Shown: positions 25,278-32,960 of the stretch, in pieces
How the letters are laid out: the number at the start of each line of letters is the position of its first letter
How positions within the stretch are numbered: the stretch's first letter is position 1
Source: Alphaproteobacteria bacterium
GTDB taxonomy: Bacteria > Pseudomonadota > Alphaproteobacteria > Bin95
Assembly (NCBI GenBank): GCA_022825195.1
Contig: JAJDYL010000039.1
Location: 1-51,641, forward strand
Length of the DNA stretch: 51,641 bases
Reading direction: 5' to 3'
Position numbers and translations under genes: made by a program
Notes under the pieces: generated by a model
Database searches by the model: none
Seen by the model: only the letters and a program-made list of their open reading frames with translations
What the model was told of the DNA's origin: nothing

Positions 25278-25749
25278 CGAAGCGCCTTTCCATCACCGTC
25301 CCGATGGCATCGACGATGGCGTGATAGCCGGTGCAGCGGCAGAAATTGCCCGAAAGGAACGCGCGGATCTCGGTGCGGGTCATCCGGCGGCCGGCCTCCA
25401 GCATCTCCGCCGCGGTCAGCAGCATGCCGGGCGTGCAATAGCCGCACTGGAGCGCGTTGCGGGCGATGAAGGCTTCCTGGAGGTCGGCGATCCCGCCGGA
25501 GTCGGACAGGCCCTCGACGGTCCAGACATCGGCCCCGTCCGCCTGGACCGCAAGCATCAGGCAGCCGCGGACGACGGCCCCGTCCACGCGCACCGTGCAG
25601 GCCCCGCAGACGCCGTGCTCGCAGCCGAGATGGGAGCCGGTGAGGCCGAGCTCGTTGCGCAGGAAGTCCACCAGGTGCTGCCGCGCCTCGACGCGCCTCG
25701 AAACCGGTTCGCCGTTGACGGTGAGCGCAATGTCGATGAACTCCTGCAT
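25270..25749 (-). CDS. Molybdenum hydroxylase 2Fe-2S subunit (CoxS-like)
   Basis: 159 residues. Eight cluster cysteines are all present: C43, C48, C51 and C63 of the plant-ferredoxin-type cluster (LGCEHGVCGACTV) and C102, C105, C137 and C139 of the second cluster (QCGYCTPG and FCRCTGY). Transfers electrons from the Mo site to the FAD subunit. The start at 25749 has GGCGGAG upstream and lies 13 bases after the coxM-like stop. Confidence 0.95.
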   Translation of the reverse strand: MQEFIDIALTVNGEPVSRRVEARQHLVDFLRNELGLTGSHLGCEHGVCGACTVRVDGAVVRGCLMLAVQADGADVWTVEGLSDSGGIADLQEAFIARNALQCGYCTPGMLLTAAEMLEAGRRMTRTEIRAFLSGNFCRCTGYHAIVDAIGTVMERRFGG

Positions 25750-25762
25750 CGCTCCGCCCCCG

Positions 25763-26623
25763 TCAGCCCGCCGCGGCCATGCGGTCGAGCGCGCGCCCGG
25801 CCAGCACGCGCGCCAGGTGCAGGCGGGTGGCGGCCGAGGCATGGAAATTGCCTATCGGATCGAGGTCGCCGCCGAGGGCGGCCTTCACCGCCTCCTTCAC
25901 CTCGCCCGACCATGCCCTGCCTTCGGCCGCGGCCGAGGCGGCCCCGGCGAAGCGCGGCCGGTCCTCGCTGCCGAAGCAGGCCAGGCGGACGTCGCTCAGC
26001 ACGGCGCCGTCGATGCGGGCGTGGCAACAGATGCCGGCGAGCGCGAAATCGCCGTGCCGCCGCGCGAATTCCAGGAAGGACGAGCGGTAGCCGGCGGCGA
26101 GCGCCGGGATGCGGGCCTCGACCAGGAGCTCGTCCTCGGCAAGCTCGGTCTCGTAGAGGCCGTGGAAGAAGGACCGGGCCGGCACCGTCCGCCGCCCGCG
26201 CAGGCTTGCCAGCACGAACGCGGCATCGAGCGCAACCGCGCAGGCCGGCAGTTCGGCGGCCGGGTCGGCGAGCGCGATGCTGCCGCCGAAGGTGCCGCGG
26301 TTGCGGACCGCAACATGGGCGACATGGGGCATGGCCGCGGCGATCAATGGCAGATGCTCCGCGACGAGGGGCGAGTCCAGCAGTTCGGCATGGCGGGCGA
26401 GCGCGCCGACCCTCACCGTCCCGTCCTCCAGCGAGATGCCCTTCAGCGCGTCGATGCGGTTGATGTCGATCAGCAGGCGCGGCTCGGAGAGGCGCATGTT
26501 GAGCGTCGGCATCAGGCTCTGGCCGCCGGCCAGGATACGGGCCTCGTCGCCATGCTCCGCAAGAAGCTCCAGCACCCTTTCGAGGCTTTCCGGCCGGACA
26601 TAGGAAAAGCGCGGCGCCTTCAC
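25763..26623 (-). CDS. Molybdenum hydroxylase FAD subunit (CoxM-like)
   Basis: 286 residues from a GTG at 26623, where the family N-terminus KAPRFSYVRPESLERVLELL (in part) begins; the frame is open 69 bases further up to an ATG but that part looks non-coding. FAD pyrophosphate-binding loops AGGQS at 32-36 and TFGGSIALADPAAELPA from 111. Oxidises the iron-sulfur subunit and passes electrons to the respiratory chain or NAD. First gene of the M-S-L-cyclodeaminase operon. Its promoter must lie in the repeat-bearing region to the right. Confidence 0.9.
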   Translation of the reverse strand: MKAPRFSYVRPESLERVLELLAEHGDEARILAGGQSLMPTLNMRLSEPRLLIDINRIDALKGISLEDGTVRVGALARHAELLDSPLVAEHLPLIAAAMPHVAHVAVRNRGTFGGSIALADPAAELPACAVALDAAFVLASLRGRRTVPARSFFHGLYETELAEDELLVEARIPALAAGYRSSFLEFARRHGDFALAGICCHARIDGAVLSDVRLACFGSEDRPRFAGAASAAAEGRAWSGEVKEAVKAALGGDLDPIGNFHASAATRLHLARVLAGRALDRMAAAG

Positions 26624-26945
26624 TCCCTGCCTTCCATTCCCGCGTTCGCGACCGCACTGTAGCAGGGCGCGCCGGAGACCGGGAGCGGCCACGCGCGCCG
26701 GCGCCGCATCGCACGAAAGCCGCCGGTCCCGGCGCTCTCCGTCATGCCTCTTCCCGTCATGCCCGGAACAAGTCCGGGCATGACGGAGAGGGCCTGCCCC
26801 GGACCCTGATTCGAGGACGTTCGACTATGGCTGACAAGGGGCTGCCGGGACGGCGGGCGCCAAAGCCGTCATCGGTTCCGGTCAACGACCGTCGGGATGT
26901 GTCCTGCATTGCGCTCCCCGGTACGAGTCGCGGAGCGCTTCGCCG
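26624..26945. other. Intergenic region between the FAD-subunit gene and the transposase remnant
   Basis: 322 bases with no convincing gene. It holds the 13-base palindrome at 26755-26785 and, from 26876, the left end of the insertion-sequence remnant. It must also contain the promoter of the coxM-like operon, but no clear -35/-10 pair was recognised. Confidence 0.6.
26755..26785. repeat. Perfect palindrome, 13-base arms and 5-base loop
   Basis: Left arm CGTCATGCCCGGA (26755-26767), loop ACAAG, right arm TCCGGGCATGACG (26773-26785). A second outer pair can form between CTCTCCGTCATGCC (26735-26748) and GGCATGACGGAGAG (26777-26790), so two alternative foldings share the right arm. Near-identical GTCATGCCCGG-type palindromes are known to be dispersed in alphaproteobacterial intergenic regions. 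No U run follows it, so it is a repeat element more than a terminator. Confidence 0.75.
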
Positions 26946-27395
26946 CTACCGCCCGGCCTTGCGCTTGCGGCGCCAGCCGTTGTAGCGGCAGTTGCGGTCC
27001 GGGCGGTGGCGCACGAGGAAGCGGTGCACGGTGGTCCGGCCGAACGACAGGCCCTCGGCGGCGAGCGCGTCGCGCAGCCCCAGCACGGTAAGCCCGGGCC
27101 GCGCCTTCAGGATCCGGAAAATCCACTCCCGCTCCGGCTCGATCCGCGAGGGCTTGCAGCCGCCCTGCCTGCCGGGCCTTACATGCCCGTGCTCGCGAAA
27201 CTGCGCCACCCAGCGCTGCACCGCGCTCCTGCCCAGCCCGAAACGGCGGGCCGAGGCGGCGGCGTCCATGCCTTCCTCCACCACCGCCGCCACCGCCAGG
27301 CTCCGCAACTCCACGTTCACCGCGCGGCCCTGCCTCGGCTTCGACAACCCGCCGGCCGGCTCTTCCGCCGGGCGCTTCTTCACGTCCCCCGTCAT
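26946..27395 (-). pseudogene. IS630-like transposase, N-terminal DNA-binding half only
   Basis: 149 residues. Helix-turn-helix region MDAAASARRFGLGRSAVQRWV (shown in part) followed by a winged-helix segment with RPGLTVLGLRDALAAEGL and RTTVHRFLVRH. These are the two DNA-binding modules at the start of IS630/Tc1-type transposases. A full protein would continue about 170 more residues with the D, D and E catalytic acids. Here the frame ends after an Arg/Lys tail and no DDE domain follows in any frame. Possibly still able to bind the element ends and act as a repressor, otherwise a fragment. GGAAGGAGGAG lies just upstream of its ATG. Confidence 0.7.
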
Positions 27396-27431
27396 CGCTC
27401 CTCCTTCCGGCTGCGCCGCCGCCCGGCCCCG

Positions 27432-27469
27432 AGGTTGACCGGAATGCAGGCCCCAGGTTGACCGGAATG
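27432..27469. repeat. Direct repeat of AGGTTGACCGGAATG at 23-base spacing
   Basis: Two identical 15-base copies, 27432-27446 and 27455-27469, each preceded by GGCCCC or GGCCCCG. They lie at the right end of the insertion-sequence remnant, and the core is inverted at its left end. Paired end repeats are typical transposase binding sites. Confidence 0.8.
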
Positions 27470-27617
27470 TCTGCCGCCCGCGCGCACCTGCCCTGTTTGC
27501 GCCCCCGGCGCCATTGCCGCCATCGCTGCGGCGGATCGGGTCGAAAAACAGGGAGCGCGGGGCGCTTCCGGCGGTCAGGTCATGGCCTCGTTCGCTTCAC
27601 TTTAGGACTTTCTGGAA

Positions 27618-27647
27618 CTTATATGGAACATATGCAGGATATGTCAA
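27618..27647 (-). promoter_or_regulatory. Strong sigma70-like promoter reading leftwards
   Basis: On the reverse strand TTGACA (27647-27642, perfect -35) is followed after 18 bases by TATAAG (27623-27618, five of six). It points toward the transposase remnant starting at 27395. The best promoter-like match I noticed in this region, in an AT-rich island. Confidence 0.5.
27628..27644. promoter_or_regulatory. Possible operator: ACATAT-N5-ATATGT
   Basis: Perfect 6-base inverted repeat with a 5-base centre (GCAGG), lying between the -35 and -10 of the leftward promoter and about 100 bases upstream of hyuA. The size suits a dimeric regulator such as GntR or MarR type. No regulator gene is adjacent, so this is a guess from symmetry only. 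Confidence 0.35.
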
Positions 27648-27743
27648 GATCGAAACTGCCATTCCCCCGCTGCCGCCCCGTCGCTTGGCGGGAAGGCGCG
27701 GGAAGGAATATTGTGACGCAGGCGCCGGAGACCGGGAGCGGAC

Positions 27744-29759
27744 ATGCGGGTCGGCATCGAAGTGGGGGGAACCTTCACCGATCTGGTGGCGGTGGACGGG
27801 GAGTCGGTGCGCACGGCGAAGGTGCCGAGCACGCCGGCGAGCCCCAACCGGGGCGCCATGCACGCCATCGACGCCGCCGGCCTCGACCCCGGACGGATCG
27901 AGGAGCTCGTACACGGCTCGACCGTGGCGACCAACGCCGTGCTCGAACGCAAGGGCGCCGCGGTCTGCCTGTTCGTCACCAGGGGCACCCGCGACCTGCT
28001 GCTGTTGCAGCGCCACGACAAGGAGGCGATCTACGACCTCCGCTACCGCAAGCCCGAACCGGTGGTGCCCCGCCGGGACGTCATCGAGGTCGACGAGCGC
28101 ATGGCGCCCGACGGCAGGGCGGTCAGGGTCCCGGACCGCGCTGCGGTCGCGGAGCTTGTCCGGCGGGCGCTGGCGGACGGGAACTACGAGGCGGCGGCCA
28201 TCTGCTTCCTGCATGCCTACGCCAATCCGGACCATGAAAGGACGGTCTCCGGGATCGTGCGCGAGCTGGCGCCCTCGCTGCCGGTGACCTGTTCGAGCGA
28301 TGTGACCCGCGAATTCCGGGAGTATGAGCGGGCCTCGACCACGGCGCTTGCCGCCTATGTGCAGCCGATCATGGCGGGTTATGTCGGCCGGTTTTCCGCC
28401 GCCCTTGCGGAGCGCGGTTTCGCGGGACGGTTCTCCATCATGCAGTCCAACGGCGGGCGGATGCCGGCCGAAGCGATGGCGCGCAACGCCATCTCGGCGC
28501 TGTTCTCGGGCCCGGCGGCGGGGGTGGTCGGGGCGGTGCGCAGCGTTGCCGGCGCCGGCTACCGCAACCTGATTACGCTCGACATGGGCGGCACCAGCAC
28601 CGATGTCGCGCTCATCGCCGACGGCCGTTCCGAACTCGCGTCGATGACGCGGATCGACGGCCTGCCGGTGAAGACGCCGGTTATCGACATCGTGACGGTC
28701 GGGGCCGGCGGCGGCTCGATCGCCTGGGCCGATGACGGCGGCCTGCTCAGGGCGGGTCCGGGCTCGGCCGGCGCGATGCCGGGACCGGCCTGCTACCGGC
28801 GCGGCGGCGACCGGCCGACGGTGACGGACGCGCACCTGGTGCGCGGCACGCTGCGGGCCGATGCGTTTCTCGGCGGGCGCATGGAGGTGGACCGGGACGC
28901 GGCCCGGCGGGTGTACGAGCCGCTGGCCGGGCGGTTCGGCATGTCGGTCGAGGACATCGCCGACAGCGTGATCCGCCTTGCCGAGGTCAGCATCGTGCGC
29001 GCCATCCAGCGGGTCTCCACCGAACGCGGCCGCGACCCGCGCGACTATGTGCTGGTGCCCTTCGGCGGCGCCGGACCGCTGCACGCGGCCCGGGTTGCCG
29101 AGGACCTGGCGATCGGGACCGTCGTCGTGCCGCCCGATGCCGGCGTCCTGTCGGCCTCCGGCCTGCTGCTGTCCGACCATGTCCACTACCGGACCCGGAC
29201 CCGGCGGCTGGCGGTCGCACCGGGCAGCATGGCGGACATCCGCGCGACCGTCGAGACATTGCAGGCGGAGGCGCGGGACTATCTCGCCGGGCTCGGGATC
29301 GAGGCCGGGGCGGATTTCGACCGGGTGCTGGAAATGCGGTATCTGGGGCAGGCGTTCGAGGTCCCGGTCTCGCTTGCCGGCCTCGACCTCGACGCGTTGC
29401 GGGCCGAGGAGCTTGCCCGGCTGTTCGGCGAGGCGCACCGCCGGATATTCGAGTTCGCCAAGCCGCACGGCGACCCGGTCGAGGTCGTGTCCTTCCGGGT
29501 CGGCGTCAGGGCGCCGCCGCCGCCGATGCCGGCCATGCGCGGCCCGCGGGCGAACGGCGCGGCCGGGCGCCGCAGCGCCGTCCTCACCGAACGCGGCGAG
29601 GCGCTCGAGGCGGGCCTGCTGGTCCGTGCGGAGCTCGGCCCGGACCCCACGCGCGGGCCGCTGCTGATCGACGATGGCAGCGCCACGGTATATGTGCCGC
29701 CGGGCTGGACCGCGGCGCGCGACGGGAACGACAATGCGGTCCTGCGGAAGGAGGCCTGA
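27744..29759 (+). CDS. hyuA: Hydantoinase/oxoprolinase family protein, subunit A
   Basis: 671 residues, full length for HyuA. N-terminal ATP-binding loop of the actin/hexokinase-like fold VGIEVGGTFTDLV at 2-14 and second phosphate loop DMGGTSTDVAL at about 282-292. The pattern HGSTVATNAVLERKG near 57-71 is typical. HyuA-type subunits use ATP to activate the amide in cleavage of N-methylhydantoins, 5-oxoproline and, in acetone carboxylase relatives, ketones. ATG preceded by GGGAGCGG. The HyuB gene begins one base after the stop, so the two form the A2B2-type enzyme. Ring-substrate identity cannot be read. Confidence 0.93.
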   Translation: MRVGIEVGGTFTDLVAVDGESVRTAKVPSTPASPNRGAMHAIDAAGLDPGRIEELVHGSTVATNAVLERKGAAVCLFVTRGTRDLLLLQRHDKEAIYDLRYRKPEPVVPRRDVIEVDERMAPDGRAVRVPDRAAVAELVRRALADGNYEAAAICFLHAYANPDHERTVSGIVRELAPSLPVTCSSDVTREFREYERASTTALAAYVQPIMAGYVGRFSAALAERGFAGRFSIMQSNGGRMPAEAMARNAISALFSGPAAGVVGAVRSVAGAGYRNLITLDMGGTSTDVALIADGRSELASMTRIDGLPVKTPVIDIVTVGAGGGSIAWADDGGLLRAGPGSAGAMPGPACYRRGGDRPTVTDAHLVRGTLRADAFLGGRMEVDRDAARRVYEPLAGRFGMSVEDIADSVIRLAEVSIVRAIQRVSTERGRDPRDYVLVPFGGAGPLHAARVAEDLAIGTVVVPPDAGVLSASGLLLSDHVHYRTRTRRLAVAPGSMADIRATVETLQAEARDYLAGLGIEAGADFDRVLEMRYLGQAFEVPVSLAGLDLDALRAEELARLFGEAHRRIFEFAKPHGDPVEVVSFRVGVRAPPPPMPAMRGPRANGAAGRRSAVLTERGEALEAGLLVRAELGPDPTRGPLLIDDGSATVYVPPGWTAARDGNDNAVLRKEA

Positions 29760-29760
29760 G

Positions 29761-31395
29761 ATGGAGGTGTCCCCGGTCGACCAGGCCGTCATCACCCAGG
29801 CGCTGATCGCCGCGGCCGACGAAATGGGGATCAAGCTCATCCGCTCGGCCCATTCCCCGGTCGTCCGCGAGGCCCAGGACTGCTCCGCCGCGATCCTCGA
29901 CCGCAAGGGGCGGGTCGTCAGCCAGGCCGACCTCATACCGATCCAGCTGGGCTCGGTGACGCACACCTTTCGCGCCTGCCTGGAGCATCATCCGCTGGAG
30001 ACGCTGCAGGACGGGGATTTCCTCATCAACAACGACCCCTATGCCGGCGGCCAGCATTTGCCGGACATTTTCCTGTTCTCGCCGATATTCCTCGACGGCG
30101 TCCTGATCGGCGTCACGGCGACGGTCGTCCACCATATCGACCTCGGCGGCGGCGCGCCCGGCCTCAACCCCGACGCCGGCGACGTGCACGAGGAAGGCAT
30201 CACCTTTCCGCCGGGCCGCTGGTCGGTCGCGCGGGACTGGAACGGCGGCCCGTTCGAGCGGCTGGTGCGCGCCAATGTGCGCATGCCGGAGGCCACCATC
30301 GGCGACATCAACGCCCAGTTCGCCGCCAATGCGGTCGGCGGCGAGCGGCTCAGGGGGCTGTGCCGCAAGTTCGGCGCGGACACCGTTTTCGCCGCGATGG
30401 ACGAAATGCTCGACTATTCGGAGCGCCGCATCCGGGCCGCGATTGCCGCGGCGCCCGACGGCGCCTACAGCGGCGAGGCCTGGCTCGACGATGACGGCGC
30501 GGGCGGCGAGCCGGTGCCGATAAGGGCGAGCCTGACCGTCCGCGGCGACTCGATCGCGGTGGACTTCGCCGGCACCGCCCCGCAGGTCGCCACCAACATG
30601 AACAGCCCCTTCGCCTCCACGGCCTCCTCCGCCATCGCCTGCATCAAGGCCGTCCTGACCGATCCTGACATCCCCTTCAACGCAGGGGCGGAGCGCGCAA
30701 TTACCGTAACCGCGCCGTACGGTTGCCTCGTCGATCCGCGGCCGCCGGCGCCGGTCAGAGCGCGTCTGCTGCCGAGTTACCGGGTGGTGAATGCGGTGAT
30801 GAACGCGCTCGCCGGCGCCGTGCCGGACAGGGTGATCGCGCCCGGTTTCGATACCACGACCGTCAGCTGCCTCAGCCACAAGCATGACAGCGGTTACAAC
30901 ATCTATCTTGAGATCTTCGGCGGCGGCTACGGGGCTGGCCCGGAGAACGATGGCTGCGACGCCGTCGATTCGATGCTCTCGAACTGCTCGAACATTCCCA
31001 TCGAGGCGATGGAGAGCGACTACCCGTTCTTTCGGGTCGAGGATTACAGCCTGCGCTCCGCCTCGGGCGGCGCCGGACGGCAGCGCGGCGGCATGGGCTT
31101 CCAGCGCATCTACCGCATCCTCGACGACGGCGTGACCTTCGCAACCTACGGGGACCGGTTCCGCTTCGCTGCGCAGGGCGTGTTCGGCGGCGGCCCCGGA
31201 GCGAAGGCGGAAACCTTCGTCGAGCGCGGCGGACAGAAGATCCCGCTCAAATCGAAGCAGCAGTTCCCGCTCAGCCGGGGCGACCGGCTCACCGTCCGCA
31301 CCGGCGGCGGAGGCGGCTACGGCCCGGCCACCGAGCGCGATGCGGGGCTCGCCGAGCGTGACCGGCTGGACGGCTTCGGGAGCAATCCGGGATAG
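29761..31395 (+). CDS. hyuB: Hydantoinase/oxoprolinase family protein, subunit B
   Basis: 544 residues, usual for HyuB. Family motifs: VREAQDCSAAILDRKGR (about 35-51), NNDPYAGGQHLPD at 90-102 and the C-terminal glycine-rich stretch TGGGGGYGPATERD. In the middle, INAQFAANAVGGERL and VDFAGTAPQVATNMNSP are conserved. The start at 29761 directly follows the HyuA stop with GGAGG nearby. Works as a complex with HyuA. Faces the racemase-like pair convergently with 67 bases between. Confidence 0.93.
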   Translation: MEVSPVDQAVITQALIAAADEMGIKLIRSAHSPVVREAQDCSAAILDRKGRVVSQADLIPIQLGSVTHTFRACLEHHPLETLQDGDFLINNDPYAGGQHLPDIFLFSPIFLDGVLIGVTATVVHHIDLGGGAPGLNPDAGDVHEEGITFPPGRWSVARDWNGGPFERLVRANVRMPEATIGDINAQFAANAVGGERLRGLCRKFGADTVFAAMDEMLDYSERRIRAAIAAAPDGAYSGEAWLDDDGAGGEPVPIRASLTVRGDSIAVDFAGTAPQVATNMNSPFASTASSAIACIKAVLTDPDIPFNAGAERAITVTAPYGCLVDPRPPAPVRARLLPSYRVVNAVMNALAGAVPDRVIAPGFDTTTVSCLSHKHDSGYNIYLEIFGGGYGAGPENDGCDAVDSMLSNCSNIPIEAMESDYPFFRVEDYSLRSASGGAGRQRGGMGFQRIYRILDDGVTFATYGDRFRFAAQGVFGGGPGAKAETFVERGGQKIPLKSKQQFPLSRGDRLTVRTGGGGGYGPATERDAGLAERDRLDGFGSNPG

Positions 31396-31462
31396 AACGG
31401 CGATCCGGGACGGTGGCGGGGACCTCCCGGCGAAGTGTCATGAAATGCCGTAATACCGGCGG

Positions 31463-32230
31463 TCATTGATCGGAACCGATGCTGCCGCCGCCCCCTTTCC
31501 TCGCCCCTGCAGCAGGGCGTCGATATGCGTCGGCGAAGCCGGAATGGACCCAGCTTATGAAGCTGTAGATGTCGTGGACCGGCAGCCCCGTTTCGCGGCG
31601 GACGGCGGCGGCGTAGGGAGCCATGTTGGCGCATTCGAGCACGATGGCGCCGACTTCCGGGCAGCGCGCGGTGAGCCGGCGGGCGGCGGCCGCAACATCG
31701 GCTTCGGCTGCCTCCATGTCGAGCCAGGGCCGGTTGCCGATCAGCACGCGGGTGAGCTCGCGCCCTCCTTCGGTGCCCTCGACGGGTGTGTCCGCAGGTG
31801 CGCCCACGGCGGTGAAATGGTCTTCCCAAAGGCTCTCGCGGCTGACCGTAATCACGCCCGTCCGCCGGCCGGGCGGCAGCATCCGGTCCAACGCCGATAC
31901 CTGCATCAGGGTCGATGAGGCGACCGGCACGCCTGCGTGGGCCGCGAGTTCGGACTGGAAGAGCGACAGGAACCCGCAGACGGTGGTGAGGGCCGTAGCG
32001 CCCCGGTCCACCAGCCGCCCGGCCGCATCCAGAAAGGCGCCGTCCAGCCCTTCGGCGCGCCGGCGCACCACCCGTTCCGGCGTCGCCCCGCGGACGACCT
32101 CGTAGAGCACCGGGAAGGGCCAGGTGTCGGCATTGCCCATATCCCCGGGGACCCGGGGAAAGCGGGCGTCCAGCATCAGGATGCCGACTGCGGCCCCGCC
32201 GACGGGCGACCCTCCGACCGCGACCGTCAT
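31463..32230 (-). CDS. Aspartate/glutamate racemase superfamily protein
   Basis: 255 residues. Two cysteines in the expected catalytic places, C85 in TTVCGFLSLFQ and C200 in VLECANMAPYA, the pair that removes and adds the alpha proton in this superfamily (Asp, Glu and hydantoin racemases, maleate isomerase, arylmalonate decarboxylase). N-terminal motif RFPRVPGDMGNADTWPFPV is a family hallmark. A glycine-rich tail ends the protein. The start overlaps the stop of the upstream paralogue (ATGA). Next to HyuA/HyuB it could racemise the hydantoin or the carbamoyl product so that both isomers are used (inference). Confidence 0.85.
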   Translation of the reverse strand: MTVAVGGSPVGGAAVGILMLDARFPRVPGDMGNADTWPFPVLYEVVRGATPERVVRRRAEGLDGAFLDAAGRLVDRGATALTTVCGFLSLFQSELAAHAGVPVASSTLMQVSALDRMLPPGRRTGVITVSRESLWEDHFTAVGAPADTPVEGTEGGRELTRVLIGNRPWLDMEAAEADVAAAARRLTARCPEVGAIVLECANMAPYAAAVRRETGLPVHDIYSFISWVHSGFADAYRRPAAGARKGGGGSIGSDQ

Positions 32231-32850
32231 CGCGGAAAGACCCTTGGCGCCAAGCTGGCGTGGAACCAGGCCAGATAGGTTGTGCGGTCATAGACCGGCA
32301 GGTTGGTGGTGGCGCGAATGTCGGCTGCGAAGGGGCCCATTTCCGGCTCGTGCAGTAGCCAGGCGGCGATGCCGGGCCGGTCCGACAGGGCCTGCTCTAC
32401 GGTATCGACGAGGCTGTCCCGCGCGCGCTCCACGTCAAGCCTGTCCTCGTCGGCCGCTACGGCATCGGCGAGATAACCGGGCGCCGCGATCCGGTCATTG
32501 CCGGCGCTGAACGCCAGCACGCCGGCCTCCGCGCCCGGCGGCAGCATGGCCTCGACGAGCGCTCGCTCGATCTCGAGCCCGCCCGCCAAGGGAGCGCCCA
32601 GCGTATTCGCCATGTCGAAATCGGCATTGAATGCGAGGCCGATTCCCTCGGCGCCCTCGTCCAGAAGCCGCTTCGCGGCGTCGAGCGCGGGCGTTCGGTC
32701 CACCCGCTCCAACACGGCGTAGCGCACGCTGAAGGGGAAACTGCGCGCATTGGCCGGATCGCCGGGCAGGCGGGGAAAGCGCGTCGGCCGCACCAGTATC
32801 CCCAGCCGGGCGCCGTAGAAGCTCTTTCCGCCGGATGCGACTGCGCTCAC
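32227..32850 (-). CDS. Racemase-like paralogue lacking both catalytic cysteines
   Basis: 207 residues from a GTG at 32850 with GGAGG about 12 bases upstream. Clearly homologous to the next gene: RFPRLPGDPANARSFPF near the N-terminus, AMLPPGAEAGV in the middle, and LPVYDRTTYLAWFHASL near the C-terminus align with the same parts of the 255-residue protein. At the two catalytic cysteine positions it has F74 (GLAFNADF) and E168 (LLHEPEM), and the protein contains no cysteine at all. It is also about 40 residues shorter. It may be a non-catalytic partner forming a heterodimer, or use another chemistry. It is the first gene of the coupled pair. Confidence 0.8.
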   Translation of the reverse strand: MSAVASGGKSFYGARLGILVRPTRFPRLPGDPANARSFPFSVRYAVLERVDRTPALDAAKRLLDEGAEGIGLAFNADFDMANTLGAPLAGGLEIERALVEAMLPPGAEAGVLAFSAGNDRIAAPGYLADAVAADEDRLDVERARDSLVDTVEQALSDRPGIAAWLLHEPEMGPFAADIRATTNLPVYDRTTYLAWFHASLAPRVFPR

Positions 32851-32960
32851 GGTTTCGTTGTCCTCCGTTCTTCCCTCGCGACGGCCCGCCAGCTTACGGG
32901 GCGGCAGCGGCTCATGCTATAGCGGCCCCGGCGGGTTCTCGGGACCGGAGAGAAGGGCGG

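Larger units (their letters stand above)
26876..27470 (-). mobile_element. Small insertion-sequence remnant with terminal inverted repeats
   Basis: The left boundary carries TTCCGGTCAAC (26876-26886) and the right boundary its exact complement GTTGACCGGAA, present twice (27432-27446 and 27455-27469 within AGGTTGACCGGAATG). CCTGCATT also occurs inside both ends in matching orientation (26903-26910 and, complemented, 27443-27450). Between them is one gene for a DNA-binding half-transposase. The catalytic DDE part is missing, so the element is presumably dead or a deletion derivative. The transposase half looks IS630-like, while multiple end repeats are more reminiscent of IS21-type termini, so family assignment is open. 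Confidence 0.55.

Noticed and set aside
22920..26623. Carbon monoxide dehydrogenase
   Set aside because: The large-subunit active-site loop lacks the AYxCSFR motif; only a general molybdenum hydroxylase call is supported.
27392..27523. Short 43-codon minus frame ending in an ATGA overlap with the transposase relic
   Set aside because: It runs through the direct repeats of the insertion-sequence end and has no ribosome binding site; likely chance.
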